DNA of 64,000 nucleotides from Variovorax paradoxus (GTDB lineage: Bacteria > Pseudomonadota > Gammaproteobacteria > Burkholderiales > Burkholderiaceae_C): NCBI RefSeq assembly GCF_009498455.1, contig NZ_CP045644.1, positions 6,823,001 through 6,887,000 of the forward strand. The letters are read 5' to 3'. Shown one piece after another: positions 1 through 8,257 of this stretch. Each line of letters starts with the position of its first letter. Within the stretch, counting starts at the first letter, position 1. The position numbers were made by a program, and so were the translations under genes. The notes under the pieces were generated by a model. That model was not told the origin of the DNA and made no database searches. It saw only the letters and a program-made list of their open reading frames with translations.

Positions 1-39
1 GGCTTGCCTCTCCCCCTTGGCGCCGTTCCGACCTCGCCC

Positions 40-1077
40 ATGACCCACCCCGACGCCACGGCCCTCGAACGCCCTCTCTCGCCCCCGGGCGTGGCGCACA
101 GCCACTTCGATGTGCTCGCAGAGCCGCCCGACCGGCAGTTCCTGGCCTGGCGTGCGCGTGTCGGCCATGTGATGGACGCCGTGCCCTCGCGCGATGCGCT
201 CGCGCGTCCATTCAACGCCGCGATCGACCGCTACGACGTGGGCGGCCTCGTCTTCACCGACTGCCGCTCCGACGCACTGCTGATGGAGCGTTCGCTGGCG
301 CGCGTGTCGACCGACAGCGTGCGCGACTTCGCCTTCCATGTGTTCGAGCACGGCCGCATGGACGACGTACAGATTCGCGCCGCGCCGCGCGCCCCGCGCA
401 AGGGCGAACCGCCGCCGGCGCCTGCCGGCACGATCACCCTCCTCGCGCTGGACATGAACCAGCCGGTGCGCATGCGGCGCAGCGATTGCCGCGTTCACAC
501 CTTCTTCGTGCCGGGTGCGCTGGTGCAGGAAACCTTCCCCGACCCCGAGGCCCTGCACGGCCGCATGCTCGCCTGCACCACGCCGGCCGCGCGGCTCGCG
601 GCCGCGCACGCGATCTCGCTGGCGCGCCACATCGGCGGCATGACGCCCGCGGCGGCCCAGAGTGCGGTGCGCACGGGTGCGCAGCTGGCGGTGTCGGCCT
701 TCGGCAAGCAGGCGGGCTTCGAGGGCAATGCGCGCGCCGCGGCACGCGCCGCCATGTTCGACCAGGTGCGCCGCCATGTGCAGACCCACCTGCACCGCGC
801 CGACCTCACACCCGAGAGCGTGCTGGCCGCGCTGCAGCTGCCGCGCCCCACGCTGTACCGCATGTTCCAGCACGAAGGCGGGCTGGGCAGCTACATCCGC
901 GGCCTGCGGCTGCGCCAGGCGGCGAGCGACCTCGCACGCTACCCGCACGTGATGGTGACCGACGTCGCCTACGGCGCGGGCTTTGGCAGCGCCTCGGATT
1001 TCAGCCGCGCCTTTCGCCGCACCTACGGCATCGCGCCGCAGGACTTCCGTGTGCAGGCGCTCGAGCGGCGCTTCTAG
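40..1077 (+). CDS. AraC-family transcriptional regulator
   Basis: A 345-residue protein with a C-terminal AraC/XylS double helix-turn-helix domain (about residues 235-340); the second helix region reads VAYGAGFGSASDFSRAFRRTYG, a typical AraC signature. The N-terminal two thirds resemble the AraC-binding-like sensory domain and carry no known catalytic motif. The ATG at 40 is preferred over the TTG at 4 because the residues before it look non-coding. The stop overlaps by a shared CTAG the stop of the convergent binding-protein gene. Its position at the end of the organosulfur operon suggests, but does not prove, that it senses a related compound. The family call is firm; the regulated genes are inferred. 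Confidence 0.85.
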   Translation: MTHPDATALERPLSPPGVAHSHFDVLAEPPDRQFLAWRARVGHVMDAVPSRDALARPFNAAIDRYDVGGLVFTDCRSDALLMERSLARVSTDSVRDFAFHVFEHGRMDDVQIRAAPRAPRKGEPPPAPAGTITLLALDMNQPVRMRRSDCRVHTFFVPGALVQETFPDPEALHGRMLACTTPAARLAAAHAISLARHIGGMTPAAAQSAVRTGAQLAVSAFGKQAGFEGNARAAARAAMFDQVRRHVQTHLHRADLTPESVLAALQLPRPTLYRMFQHEGGLGSYIRGLRLRQAASDLARYPHVMVTDVAYGAGFGSASDFSRAFRRTYGIAPQDFRVQALERRF

Positions 1078-2039
1078 GCGGCTGCGTTGAAAAAGCCCGT
1101 GTCGAACGTGCCCTTCACGTCGAGCGGCTGCTTGATGAGCCCCACCTGCCGGTAGAAATCGGCCGTGCCCTGCTGGTCGGCGATGACCTGTGCGTCGATG
1201 GAAATCCACTGCTGCTGGCGGCGCTCGAACTGCAGCTTCGCCGCCTCGGGCGGGATGCCGATGATGCGTGCTAGCGTGGCCGAAAACGCATCGACGTTGC
1301 GGTATGACCAGCGCTGCGCCTTCACCACGCGCTGCAGAAAGTCCTGCAGCACCGGTCGCTTCGCGGCAATGGCGGCATCGGTCGCGGCGAGGTAGCTCAG
1401 CCCCGGCAGCAGGCCGCGCCCGCTGACCAGCACGCGCGCATGGCGGCTGATTTCGGCCAGCGCGGTGTAGGGCTCCCACGTGGCCCACGCGTCGACCGAG
1501 CCTTGCGTGAGCGCGAGCTTGGCATCGGCCGGTGCGAGGAAACGCAGGTTCACGTCCTCGGGCTTCAGCCCCGCCGCGGTGATCGCCTTGAGCGTGACGT
1601 AGTGGCCGATGGAGCCGCGGTTGGTGGCGATGCTCTTGCCCTTGAGCTCGGCCGCCGTCCTCAGCGGTGAATCGGGCCGCACCAGCACCGCCGTGCCGTA
1701 GGCATCCGAGCGGTTCGCACCGATGGCCTTGACGCGCGTGCCGGCCGCGAGCGCGAAGATCAGCGGCGCATCGCCGATGGGGCCCGAATCGACCGCGCCC
1801 GCGTTGAGCGCTTCGGCCAGCGGCGCGGCGGCCGGGAACTCCGACCACTGGATGTCGTAGCCGAGCCCTCCGAGCCCGCCCGCCGCTTCGAGCAGCGCGC
1901 GCAGCCCGCCCTTCTGGTCGCCGGCCTTGAGCACCGGGCGGCCTTGCGCGCGGACGAAGGCGGGCAAGGTGGCGGTCGTGGCAGCGGCAACAGCGCCAGC
2001 AAGCAGCTGGCGGCGTGATCGGTCGAGGTGCGAGGTCAT
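1074..2039 (-). CDS. Sulfonate-type ABC transporter substrate-binding protein (SBP1)
   Basis: A 321-residue periplasmic binding protein of the SsuA/NitT-TauT type. It starts with a twin-arginine-like export signal (SRRQLLAGAVAAA, cleavage near residue 31). The core has the family pattern of paired lobes with motifs such as KGKSIATNRGSIGHY and SVDAWATWEPY. It is the last gene of the minus operon, 36 nt after the cytochrome gene. It is clearly paralogous to the binding protein at 9634-10605 (shared GDQ-GGLR, PDSPLR and DAWA blocks), so the locus offers two related ligand receptors. Substrate is unknown; aliphatic or aromatic sulfonate or sulfate ester is the best guess. Confidence 0.87.
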   Translation of the reverse strand: MTSHLDRSRRQLLAGAVAAATTATLPAFVRAQGRPVLKAGDQKGGLRALLEAAGGLGGLGYDIQWSEFPAAAPLAEALNAGAVDSGPIGDAPLIFALAAGTRVKAIGANRSDAYGTAVLVRPDSPLRTAAELKGKSIATNRGSIGHYVTLKAITAAGLKPEDVNLRFLAPADAKLALTQGSVDAWATWEPYTALAEISRHARVLVSGRGLLPGLSYLAATDAAIAAKRPVLQDFLQRVVKAQRWSYRNVDAFSATLARIIGIPPEAAKLQFERRQQQWISIDAQVIADQQGTADFYRQVGLIKQPLDVKGTFDTGFFNAAA

Positions 2040-2075
2040 GGTTGGTTCTCTGTAGAAAGCGATGAAAAAAGGAAA

Positions 2076-3218
2076 TCAGTGGATGAAGCCGCCCTTGACG
2101 AAGCGCACCGGCTCGGCGTCCATGCGGGCGATGAGCGCGCCGAGGCCGTCGAGCGGCAGCACAGAGCCTTTCGCCGTGCCAGCCGGTGGGCTGCCGCTGC
2201 GGCACAGCAGGTCGTCGTCGGACCAACCGTCGTGCCCCGGCTGGCCGCGCACGCGCAGCCAGCCGTCGCGGTCGGCGATGAGCTGCATGCCCGCGAGCTG
2301 GTCGGTGCCCGCGATGAGCGCCAGCGCCTCCCACGCGGCCGGTGAATCGGCGACGCAATCGGACGTGACGCCCGCTGCATTCGACACAGGCGGCAGCAGC
2401 TGCACCGTCACCAGCCGCGGGTCTTCGCTCGGCGCGACGGCGCCTGCCACGACGCGCACACGCTGTCCGCGCCAGTGCGCGAGCGACCGGGGCGCCTGCG
2501 CGCCGCAGCGCACCGCCATGTCGGGCAGGCCGACGGGCTGCGGCCAGTGGCCCAACGCACGCAGGCTCTGGCCCGCGCCCTGCGCCTTCATGTAGTCGAT
2601 CAGCGCCCAGGCATCAGCCGCGTCGAGCGCGCCACCGAAGCCGGGCATGGTGGCCGTGCCGTGGAGCACGCGCCAGAGCAGGTCGCCATCGGCGCGACGC
2701 CACAGCAGCGGGCCCGTGAGGTTCGGCGGCCACACGGCGAGCGAGGCCGCGAGGGGCCCTTCGCCCTTGCCGTCCGCGCCGTGGCAGTTCACGCAGTGCT
2801 GCGCGTAGAGCACGCGCCCCTGCGCGATGGAGACGGCCGTGAAGCCGGTCGGCGACGCCTGGAAACTCGTCGGCGTCGCAGGCACGAGCACGACGTTCGC
2901 GTGGGGCCACGGTGCGACGATCAGCAGCATCGGCACCAGCGCGAGCAGGTACCAACGCGGACGCTGCCAGACCAGCGCAATCAACAGCAGCAACAGCACC
3001 ACGCCCATGCACACCAGCGTCCACGCGAGGCTGCGCGCCTGCCCCAGGTCGATCAGCAGGTTCTCGCCCGACAGCCGGTGCGCCCACGGCCATGCCGGCT
3101 GGCCGTGCACCCTTTGCACGAGCCCGAGCGCATCGAGCACGCGCAGCAATTGGAGTTGAGCGCCTTGAAGCAGACCGATCAGCAGGTTGAGCCAATCGGC
3201 CTCGGGCTTGCTGTTCAT
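2076..3218 (-). CDS. Membrane-anchored c-type cytochrome
   Basis: A 380-residue protein with two predicted membrane segments (about 63-84 and 89-105), then a cytochrome c domain with one haem motif CVNCH (142-146) and a plausible distal Met ligand in ATMPGF (residue 191). The C-terminal 150 residues match nothing I recognise and contain three further cysteines but no second haem motif. The ATG at 3218 lies 1 nt after the ATPase stop codon, so the gene is translationally embedded in an ABC importer operon. That is an unusual partner: it implies an electron-transfer step tied to the organosulfur pathway, for example passing electrons from a periplasmic oxidation. The haem domain is certain; the role is inferred. 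Confidence 0.8.
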   Translation of the reverse strand: MNSKPEADWLNLLIGLLQGAQLQLLRVLDALGLVQRVHGQPAWPWAHRLSGENLLIDLGQARSLAWTLVCMGVVLLLLLIALVWQRPRWYLLALVPMLLIVAPWPHANVVLVPATPTSFQASPTGFTAVSIAQGRVLYAQHCVNCHGADGKGEGPLAASLAVWPPNLTGPLLWRRADGDLLWRVLHGTATMPGFGGALDAADAWALIDYMKAQGAGQSLRALGHWPQPVGLPDMAVRCGAQAPRSLAHWRGQRVRVVAGAVAPSEDPRLVTVQLLPPVSNAAGVTSDCVADSPAAWEALALIAGTDQLAGMQLIADRDGWLRVRGQPGHDGWSDDDLLCRSGSPPAGTAKGSVLPLDGLGALIARMDAEPVRFVKGGFIH

Positions 3219-3219
3219 G

Positions 3220-4008
3220 TCACCAGGTGGCGTCGAGCCCCAGATGGCGCAGCGCTTCGTGGCGCAGTTCTGCCAGCCGCGCATGGCCGCGATGCCGCGG
3301 GTACGGCAGGTCGACCACGAGTTCCGCCGCGATGCGCGCCGGCCGGTCGCTCAGCACGATCACGCGGTTGGCGAGAAACAGCGCTTCTTCCACGTCGTGC
3401 GTCACCAGCAGCGCCGAGAAGCCCGCGCGCTGCCACAGGTTGACGAGCTCGCTCTGCATCGCGATGCGCGTGAGCGAATCGAGCTTGCCCAGCGGCTCGT
3501 CGAGCACCAGCAATTGCGGATCATTGACGAGCGCACGCGCCAGCGCCACGCGCTGCGCCATGCCGCCCGAGAGCTGGTGCGGAAAGGCTTTCGCGAACTC
3601 CGTGAGGCCGACGAGCTTCAGCGCCTCGTCGACGCGCCCGCGCTGCGTCTTGAGCACACCGCGCGCCTGCAGGCCGAGCGCCACGTTGTCCCACACGCTG
3701 CGCCAGGGGTAGAGCGTCGGGTCCTGAAAGACGACGATGCGCGACGGATCGGGCCGCGTGATGGGCACGCCGTCTTGCGTGATGCGCCCGGCCGTCGCGG
3801 GCTCCAGCCCGGCCACGAGCCGCAGCAGCGTCGACTTGCCGCAGCCGCTCGGCCCGAGCAGCGCGACGAACTCGCCGGGCTTCACGCGCAGGTCGATGTC
3901 GTCGAGCACCTGCAGCGGACCCGCCGGCACGTCGAACCAGTGGCTCACGCCGTGGATGTCGATCTGCGCGCCGGCCTGGCGCACGTCGGCTTCAGCGGTG
4001 GCTACCAT
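3220..4008 (-). CDS. TauB/SsuB-type ABC transporter ATP-binding protein
   Basis: A 262-residue nucleotide-binding subunit. Walker A GPSGCGKST is at 52-60, the Q-loop at VVFQDPTLYPW, the signature LSGGM at 146-150 and Walker B LLVLDEP at 166-172, followed by the D-loop and the switch His in VTHDVEEA. It would energise import together with the permease encoded immediately upstream. Its ATG at 4008 overlaps the permease stop by 7 nt, which indicates translational coupling. The reading frame stays open far upstream, but that part is only a shadow of the permease gene. The family is that of nitrate, sulfonate and taurine importers. Confidence 0.93.
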   Translation of the reverse strand: MVATAEADVRQAGAQIDIHGVSHWFDVPAGPLQVLDDIDLRVKPGEFVALLGPSGCGKSTLLRLVAGLEPATAGRITQDGVPITRPDPSRIVVFQDPTLYPWRSVWDNVALGLQARGVLKTQRGRVDEALKLVGLTEFAKAFPHQLSGGMAQRVALARALVNDPQLLVLDEPLGKLDSLTRIAMQSELVNLWQRAGFSALLVTHDVEEALFLANRVIVLSDRPARIAAELVVDLPYPRHRGHARLAELRHEALRHLGLDATW

Positions 4009-5069
4009 TTCACGGTCCCCTTCTGCCACGACAGCACGCGGTCGCGCACCTTGAACAGCAGCGTGATCAGGCCCGAGCACAGCAGCGCCATGACGATCAG
4101 CGCGGCGTACATGTTCGAATACGAAGCCCAGCCCTGCGCCCACGAGAGGTAGAAGCCCAGCCCGGCCTTCACGCCCATCATCTCGGCCGTCACCAGCACC
4201 GAGAACGCGGCGCCGAGCCCCATGAACAGGCCCACGAACACCTGCGGCAGCGCGGCAGGAATCGCCACGCGCAGCACCAGAAAGCGCTCGCTCGCGCCCA
4301 TGGTGCGCGCCACGTCGTAGTAGTTGCGGTTGACGCCGGCCACGCCCGACCACGTCAGCACCGCCACCGGAAAGCCCGTCGCCAGCGCGATGAGGAACAC
4401 GGCCGCCGCGTAGCTCGACGGAAAGAAGAAGAACGCCAGCGGCAGCAGCGCCGAGGCCGGCACCGGCCCCACGAAGCGCAGCACCGGATGCACCCAGTAG
4501 CCTGCGATGCGCGACCAGCCGATGGTCACACCCGTGAGAAAGCCCGCGAGCGCGCCCAGCACGAAGCCATGGGCAAGCAGCCGCGCCGAATGCGCCAGGC
4601 TTTCGCCGAGGCGGCGCCAGTCGTCGATGTAGGTTTCGATGAGGCTCTGCGGCGGCGCGAAGAACGGCGTGGGCAGCAGCGCGAGCTTGGCGGTCGCGAT
4701 CTCCCAGAGGGCGAACAGCACGGGCAGCGCGACCAGCCACGGCCCGGCCGGCCGCAGCGTGCGCGCGACGCGGCCCGCACGCGTGCCGAGCAGCGCCACG
4801 AGCAGCAGCGCCGCGCCGACGGCGATGGCGGCAATGCCGAACTCGTCGGTGTAGGCCCAGTCGCTGAAGCCCACGGCCTTGTTGGGCCAGTAGATGGTGA
4901 GCAGGCCCAAGGCGACCCAGCCCGCGCTCGCGAGCGCGCCAGTCCGCCAGAAGCCTTCGGCGGGGCGCGCGAACACGTCGGCTGGTGCGGCCTTTTCGAT
5001 GCCTGGGCGGCGCCAGTTGCCCGGCGCCGGTGGTGGTGCCTCGAGCACCCGATCAATGACGGCGCTCAT
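4002..5069 (-). CDS. TauC/SsuC-type ABC transporter permease with N-terminal extension
   Basis: A 355-residue integral membrane protein. The C-terminal 250 residues form a normal binding-protein-dependent permease with the EAA loop reading YYDVARTMGASERFLVLRVAIPAALP. About 100 residues precede it and contain two additional hydrophobic segments (around 47-60 and 76-93), longer than the usual 250-280 residues of TauC/SsuC. Its start overlaps the preceding binding-protein stop by 4 nt (ATGA) and its end overlaps the ATPase start by 7 nt, so SBP2, permease and ATPase form one unit. The extension could be a docking site for the membrane cytochrome encoded downstream, which is speculation. Confidence 0.9.
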   Translation of the reverse strand: MSAVIDRVLEAPPPAPGNWRRPGIEKAAPADVFARPAEGFWRTGALASAGWVALGLLTIYWPNKAVGFSDWAYTDEFGIAAIAVGAALLLVALLGTRAGRVARTLRPAGPWLVALPVLFALWEIATAKLALLPTPFFAPPQSLIETYIDDWRRLGESLAHSARLLAHGFVLGALAGFLTGVTIGWSRIAGYWVHPVLRFVGPVPASALLPLAFFFFPSSYAAAVFLIALATGFPVAVLTWSGVAGVNRNYYDVARTMGASERFLVLRVAIPAALPQVFVGLFMGLGAAFSVLVTAEMMGVKAGLGFYLSWAQGWASYSNMYAALIVMALLCSGLITLLFKVRDRVLSWQKGTVKW

Positions 5070-6070
5070 GCCAGCGGATCGAAAGACACGTGCTCGGCGA
5101 AGCGCGCCGGGTCGGTGGTCTTCTTGAGCACGCCGACGCTGCGGAAATCGCGCGCATAGAACTCCACCTCGTTGCGCAGGTTCTTGCCCAGCGGGTGGTG
5201 GTTGTGCGTGAGCGTGCCCAGCAGCGCGCGCAGGTCTTCGACCGGCACCTTGGGCGAGTACTTGGCGAAGAGCTTGGCCGATTCGTTCGGGTTCTCGGCC
5301 ACGAAGTCGGAGGCCTGCGCGATGGCACGCACCAGCGACGCAACGGTCGCCTTGTCCTTGCGCACCAGCTCGCCGCGCGCGCCGACGATGCAGCAGACCT
5401 TGGCCTTGTACTCGCCCGAGAGGTTGCTCGCGAGCTCGACGAAGGTGCCCTGGTTGCGCTTCTCGATGAGGTACACGTTCGGATCGCCGTCGGCAATGGC
5501 GTGGATCTCGCCCTTCTTCACCGCGATGTCGAGCAGGTCGGCCGGGTACTGGCGCCAGGTGACGTCGCGGTCGGCGTCGATGCCGTTCTTGGCCAGCAGG
5601 ATCGAGAAGAAGTTCTTGCCCGGGCTTGCGATGTCCGACACGCCGATGATCTTGCCCTTGAGGCTCGCCAGGCTGGTGGCGCCCGCGGCCTTGGCGCCCA
5701 CGAGGCGCACGCAGCCGCCGTGCGAGCTGCCGACGATCTTCACGTCGAAGCCCGATTCGAGCGGCTTGAGCCAGCGGTGGATCATGCCCACGGCGGCGTC
5801 GGCCTTCGCGGTGGCGAGCGATTCGAGCAATTGGTCGGTCGAGCCTGTGTAGTTGACGAGGTCCACCTGCAGGCCGTTGCGCTCGAAGTAGCCGCGCTCC
5901 TGCGCCACCACCACGGGCGAGAGGCAGAACGCGGCGGCGTTCCAGGCAAAGGTGAGCTTGCGCGCCTGCTGCGAGAAGGCCTGCGAGGCAATGAGGCCGC
6001 CCGAGGCGACCACGGCGGCGGCAGCGCCGGTGCGCAGCACGCTGCGGCGGGAAAGAAGGGATGCGTTCAT
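5066..6070 (-). CDS. NitT/TauT-type ABC transporter substrate-binding protein (SBP2)
   Basis: A 334-residue exported binding protein with an SRRSVLRTG signal region (Tat-like RR) and cleavage near residue 34. The body shows the NMT1/TauA fold pattern: YFERNGLQVDLV, STDQLLESLATAKADAAVG, and a GVSDIASPGKNFFSILL linker. It is the cognate receptor of the permease and ATPase encoded just downstream with overlapping codons. It is only distantly related to the two other binding proteins of the locus. It lies 28 nt after the class II aldolase gene. The precise ligand cannot be read from sequence. Confidence 0.88.
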   Translation of the reverse strand: MNASLLSRRSVLRTGAAAAVVASGGLIASQAFSQQARKLTFAWNAAAFCLSPVVVAQERGYFERNGLQVDLVNYTGSTDQLLESLATAKADAAVGMIHRWLKPLESGFDVKIVGSSHGGCVRLVGAKAAGATSLASLKGKIIGVSDIASPGKNFFSILLAKNGIDADRDVTWRQYPADLLDIAVKKGEIHAIADGDPNVYLIEKRNQGTFVELASNLSGEYKAKVCCIVGARGELVRKDKATVASLVRAIAQASDFVAENPNESAKLFAKYSPKVPVEDLRALLGTLTHNHHPLGKNLRNEVEFYARDFRSVGVLKKTTDPARFAEHVSFDPLA

Positions 6071-6098
6071 CGGGAAAGGCTCCGGGGGTTCGTCGTCG

Positions 6099-6923
6099 TC
6101 AAAGCAGGAGTTCGGGTTCGGCCTCGACCAGGCCTTCGTACAGGCTGTCGAAGGAATGGATGGCGCCTTCGGGCCCGCCGATCTGGCCGTGCGTGTGGCG
6201 CGCGGTGGCCTCGTCGATCGGCTGCGGCGTGCCCGCGGCCTCGGCCAGCAATTGCGTGTGGCAGGCGTTGTCCAGCGCGATGTACCACCACGCGGCGGCC
6301 TCCACGGTGGGGCCCGCCGTCAGGATGCCGTGGTTCTTGAGGATCGCGCCCTTCTTGTCGCCCAGCGCACGGGCAATGCGATCGCCCTCGCTGGTGTCGA
6401 CCACCATGCCGGTGAAGTCGTCGAACAGCGCCACGTCGTCGTGGAACACGCAGGCGTCTTGCGTGAGCGTGTCGAGCTTGCGGCCCAGCGTGGACCAGGC
6501 CTTGCCGTAGGTCGAGTGCGTATGGGCGGCGGCCACGATGTTCGGGTTGTGCTCGTGGATCGCGGCGTGGATGGCGAAGGCGGCCCTGTTGAGCGGCCGA
6601 TCGCCGACGACCGTCTCGCCCTTCGCGTTGACGAGCAGCAGGTCGGACACCTTGATGCGCGAGAAGTGCACGCCCAGCGGGTTGACCCAGAAATGGTCGG
6701 TCAGCTCGGGGTCGCGCGCCGTGATGTGACCGGCCAGGCCCTGCGCGAAGCCGAAGCGCGCGAACAGGCGGAAGGCGCCGGCGAGGCGCTCCTGCCGGTG
6801 GCGGCGCTCGGCCTGCACGGTGGGGCGCGGCGGGATGGGGTCGAACCAGTGCTTTTGCTGGGGGTTCGCGTGGAGCTTCAGCGGTTGCGCTGTATGGCGG
6901 TCGATGGAGAGAACGGCACTCAT
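6099..6923 (-). CDS. Class II aldolase/adducin-family protein
   Basis: A 274-residue member of the zinc-dependent class II aldolase/adducin superfamily (PF00596-type). Metal-binding residues are visible as HTH in AAAHTHSTYGKAW and a third His in LKNHGILT; the N-terminal GLAGHITARDPE block is typical of the adducin-like branch. Start 6923 (MSAVLSIDRH) is chosen because the longer in-frame part is translated from a repeat-rich spacer. It sits between the monooxygenase gene and the transporter genes, so it may cleave or epimerise a carbon skeleton left after desulfonation, or be a non-aldolase adducin relative. Fold certain, reaction unknown. Confidence 0.85.
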   Translation of the reverse strand: MSAVLSIDRHTAQPLKLHANPQQKHWFDPIPPRPTVQAERRHRQERLAGAFRLFARFGFAQGLAGHITARDPELTDHFWVNPLGVHFSRIKVSDLLLVNAKGETVVGDRPLNRAAFAIHAAIHEHNPNIVAAAHTHSTYGKAWSTLGRKLDTLTQDACVFHDDVALFDDFTGMVVDTSEGDRIARALGDKKGAILKNHGILTAGPTVEAAAWWYIALDNACHTQLLAEAAGTPQPIDEATARHTHGQIGGPEGAIHSFDSLYEGLVEAEPELLL

Positions 6924-6957
6924 CGGATTCCTCGTGTTCGGTTTTTTGGTTTTTGCT

Positions 6958-6992
6958 CCTTCCCCCTCTGGGGGAAGGCTGGGATGGGGGCA
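6958..6992 (+). repeat. REP-like palindromic repeat, copy 1
   Basis: CCTTCCCCC (6958-6966) pairs perfectly with GGGGGAAGG (6970-6978) over a 3-nt loop, followed by a conserved tail CTGGGATGGGGGC. A second, inverted copy lies at 7030-7064. The two occupy the 153-nt gap between the monooxygenase and aldolase genes. Confidence 0.75.
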
Positions 6993-7029
6993 CGACGGCA
7001 TCAAAGCCATGACGGTGTTCGAGGCCGCG

Positions 7030-7064
7030 AGCCCCCACCCCTGCCCTCCCCCGGAAGGGGAGGG
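7030..7064 (-). repeat. REP-like palindromic repeat, copy 2 (inverted)
   Basis: Stem CCCTCCCC (7044-7051) with GGGGAGGG (7057-7064), preceded by the tail GCCCCCACCCCTG. Its reverse complement aligns with copy 1 over about 35 nt, including the GGGG-rich tail. The pair therefore forms a BIME-like unit that could stabilise or attenuate the operon transcript. Confidence 0.75.
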
Positions 7065-7076
7065 AGAAAGACCGAA

Positions 7077-8186
7077 TCAGGCTGCCTTGCGAACGGAGGC
7101 CGCGCGCTGCGCGACCAGTTCACGCGTGCGCGGAATCAACTCACGCCCATAGTCCGTCGCGTCTTCCAACGGATCGAAGCCGCGAATCAGAAACGTCGTC
7201 ACGCCCAGGTCGTAGTAGTCGAGCAGCGCATCCGCGACCTGCTCCGGCGTGCCGACCAGCGCGGTGCTGTTCGAGCGCCCGCCGATCTCTTGCGCGACCG
7301 CCGTCCACAGCCGCTTGTCGAGCCGCGAGCCCTTCTCGGCCGCAGCCAGCAGGCGCTTGGCGCCCTCGCTCTGCTGCGGCCCGCCGCGGTTGTAGCCCTG
7401 CACCACGCGCAGGCGCTTCGTCTCCGCCAGGATGTTTTCGGCGCGCGCCCAGGCGGCGTCTTCGGTCTCCGCAAGGATCGGACGGAACGACACCGAAAAG
7501 CGCACGCTGCGCCCGTGCTTGGCGGCCTCGGCGCGCACGCGCGTCGTGAGCTCGCGGGCCTGGTCGAGCGATTCGCCCCACAGCGCGTACACGTCGGCGT
7601 ACTTGCCTGCGACCGGAATCGCGGCCTCCGACGCACCGCCGAAGTACACGGGCACGTGCGGCTTGCCGTTGCGTGTCTGCACCGGCTTCACCTCGGAGAA
7701 CGCGTTCTGGAAACGGTAGTGCGCGCCTTCGTGGTCGAAGGGCTTCTCTGCCGTCCACACCTTGTGCAGCACCTCGAGGTATTCGTCGGTGCGGGCGTAG
7801 CGCTGGTCGTGGTCGAGCCAGTCGCCGTCGCGCTGCTGTTCTTCGTCGGAACCGCCTGAGATGTAGTGCACGCCGAGCCGGCCGCCGCTGAACTGGTCGA
7901 GCGACGCGAACTGCCGCGCCGCGAGCGTGGGTGCCACGAAGCCCGGGCGGTGCGCGAGCATGAAGTGGATGCGCTCGGTCACCGAGGCCGCGTAGGCCAC
8001 CGTGAGCGTGGCGTCGGGGCTGGTGGAATGGTGCGGCACCAGCACGCGGTCGAAGCCGGCGTTTTCGTGCGCCTGCGCGAAGGCGCGCACGTAGTCGCGG
8101 TCGAGGGCCGGACCCTTGGCGGCGTGGATCTCCGAGACCTTCTGGCCCTGGATCATGCCGATGAATTCAACGTCGTTCTGGCTCAT
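7077..8186 (-). CDS. SsuD-like LLM-class flavin-dependent monooxygenase
   Basis: A 369-residue luciferase-like (LLM class) FMNH2-dependent monooxygenase of the alkanesulfonate monooxygenase subgroup; length and motifs (HFMLAHRPGFVAPTLAARQ, SGGRLGVHYISGGSDEEQQRDGD, YFGGASEAA, LVGTPEQVA) fit SsuD. It would release sulfite from a sulfonate, or attack another C-S compound, using reduced flavin from a reductase that is not in this window. The GAGG ribosome binding site lies 6 nt before the ATG. The ATG overlaps the stop of a 24-codon Cys-containing ORF (8183-8257), suggesting coupled or attenuated translation. First large gene of the minus operon. Confidence 0.9.
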   Translation of the reverse strand: MSQNDVEFIGMIQGQKVSEIHAAKGPALDRDYVRAFAQAHENAGFDRVLVPHHSTSPDATLTVAYAASVTERIHFMLAHRPGFVAPTLAARQFASLDQFSGGRLGVHYISGGSDEEQQRDGDWLDHDQRYARTDEYLEVLHKVWTAEKPFDHEGAHYRFQNAFSEVKPVQTRNGKPHVPVYFGGASEAAIPVAGKYADVYALWGESLDQARELTTRVRAEAAKHGRSVRFSVSFRPILAETEDAAWARAENILAETKRLRVVQGYNRGGPQQSEGAKRLLAAAEKGSRLDKRLWTAVAQEIGGRSNSTALVGTPEQVADALLDYYDLGVTTFLIRGFDPLEDATDYGRELIPRTRELVAQRAASVRKAA

Positions 8187-8257
8187 GGTGTCCTCGTGGA
8201 TGCGGATGGAATGAAGGGATCAGGCGGCGGGCAGCCGCAGCAGGTTTTCGAAGTCAT
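8183..8257 (-). CDS. Candidate Cys-containing leader peptide (24 aa)
   Basis: A 24-codon ORF starting MTSKTCCGC and then rich in proline, serine and threonine. Its TGA overlaps the ATG of the SsuD-like gene (ATGA). Three Cys codons lie within four codons, inside a possible GCGGC-TGCCC-GCCGC hairpin. A purine-rich stretch (AAGAAGAAAGAA) precedes its ATG. Polycysteine upstream ORFs are known cysteine-responsive attenuators of sulfur operons in mycobacteria. A similar role here is inferred from context only; the ORF is short enough to be chance. Confidence 0.45.
   Translation of the reverse strand: MTSKTCCGCPPPDPFIPSASTRTP

Noticed and set aside
5090..7859. Long open frames antisense to the sulfur operon
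   Set aside because: Arg/Ala/Val-rich translations without domains, opposite well-supported genes; typical of GC-rich shadow frames.
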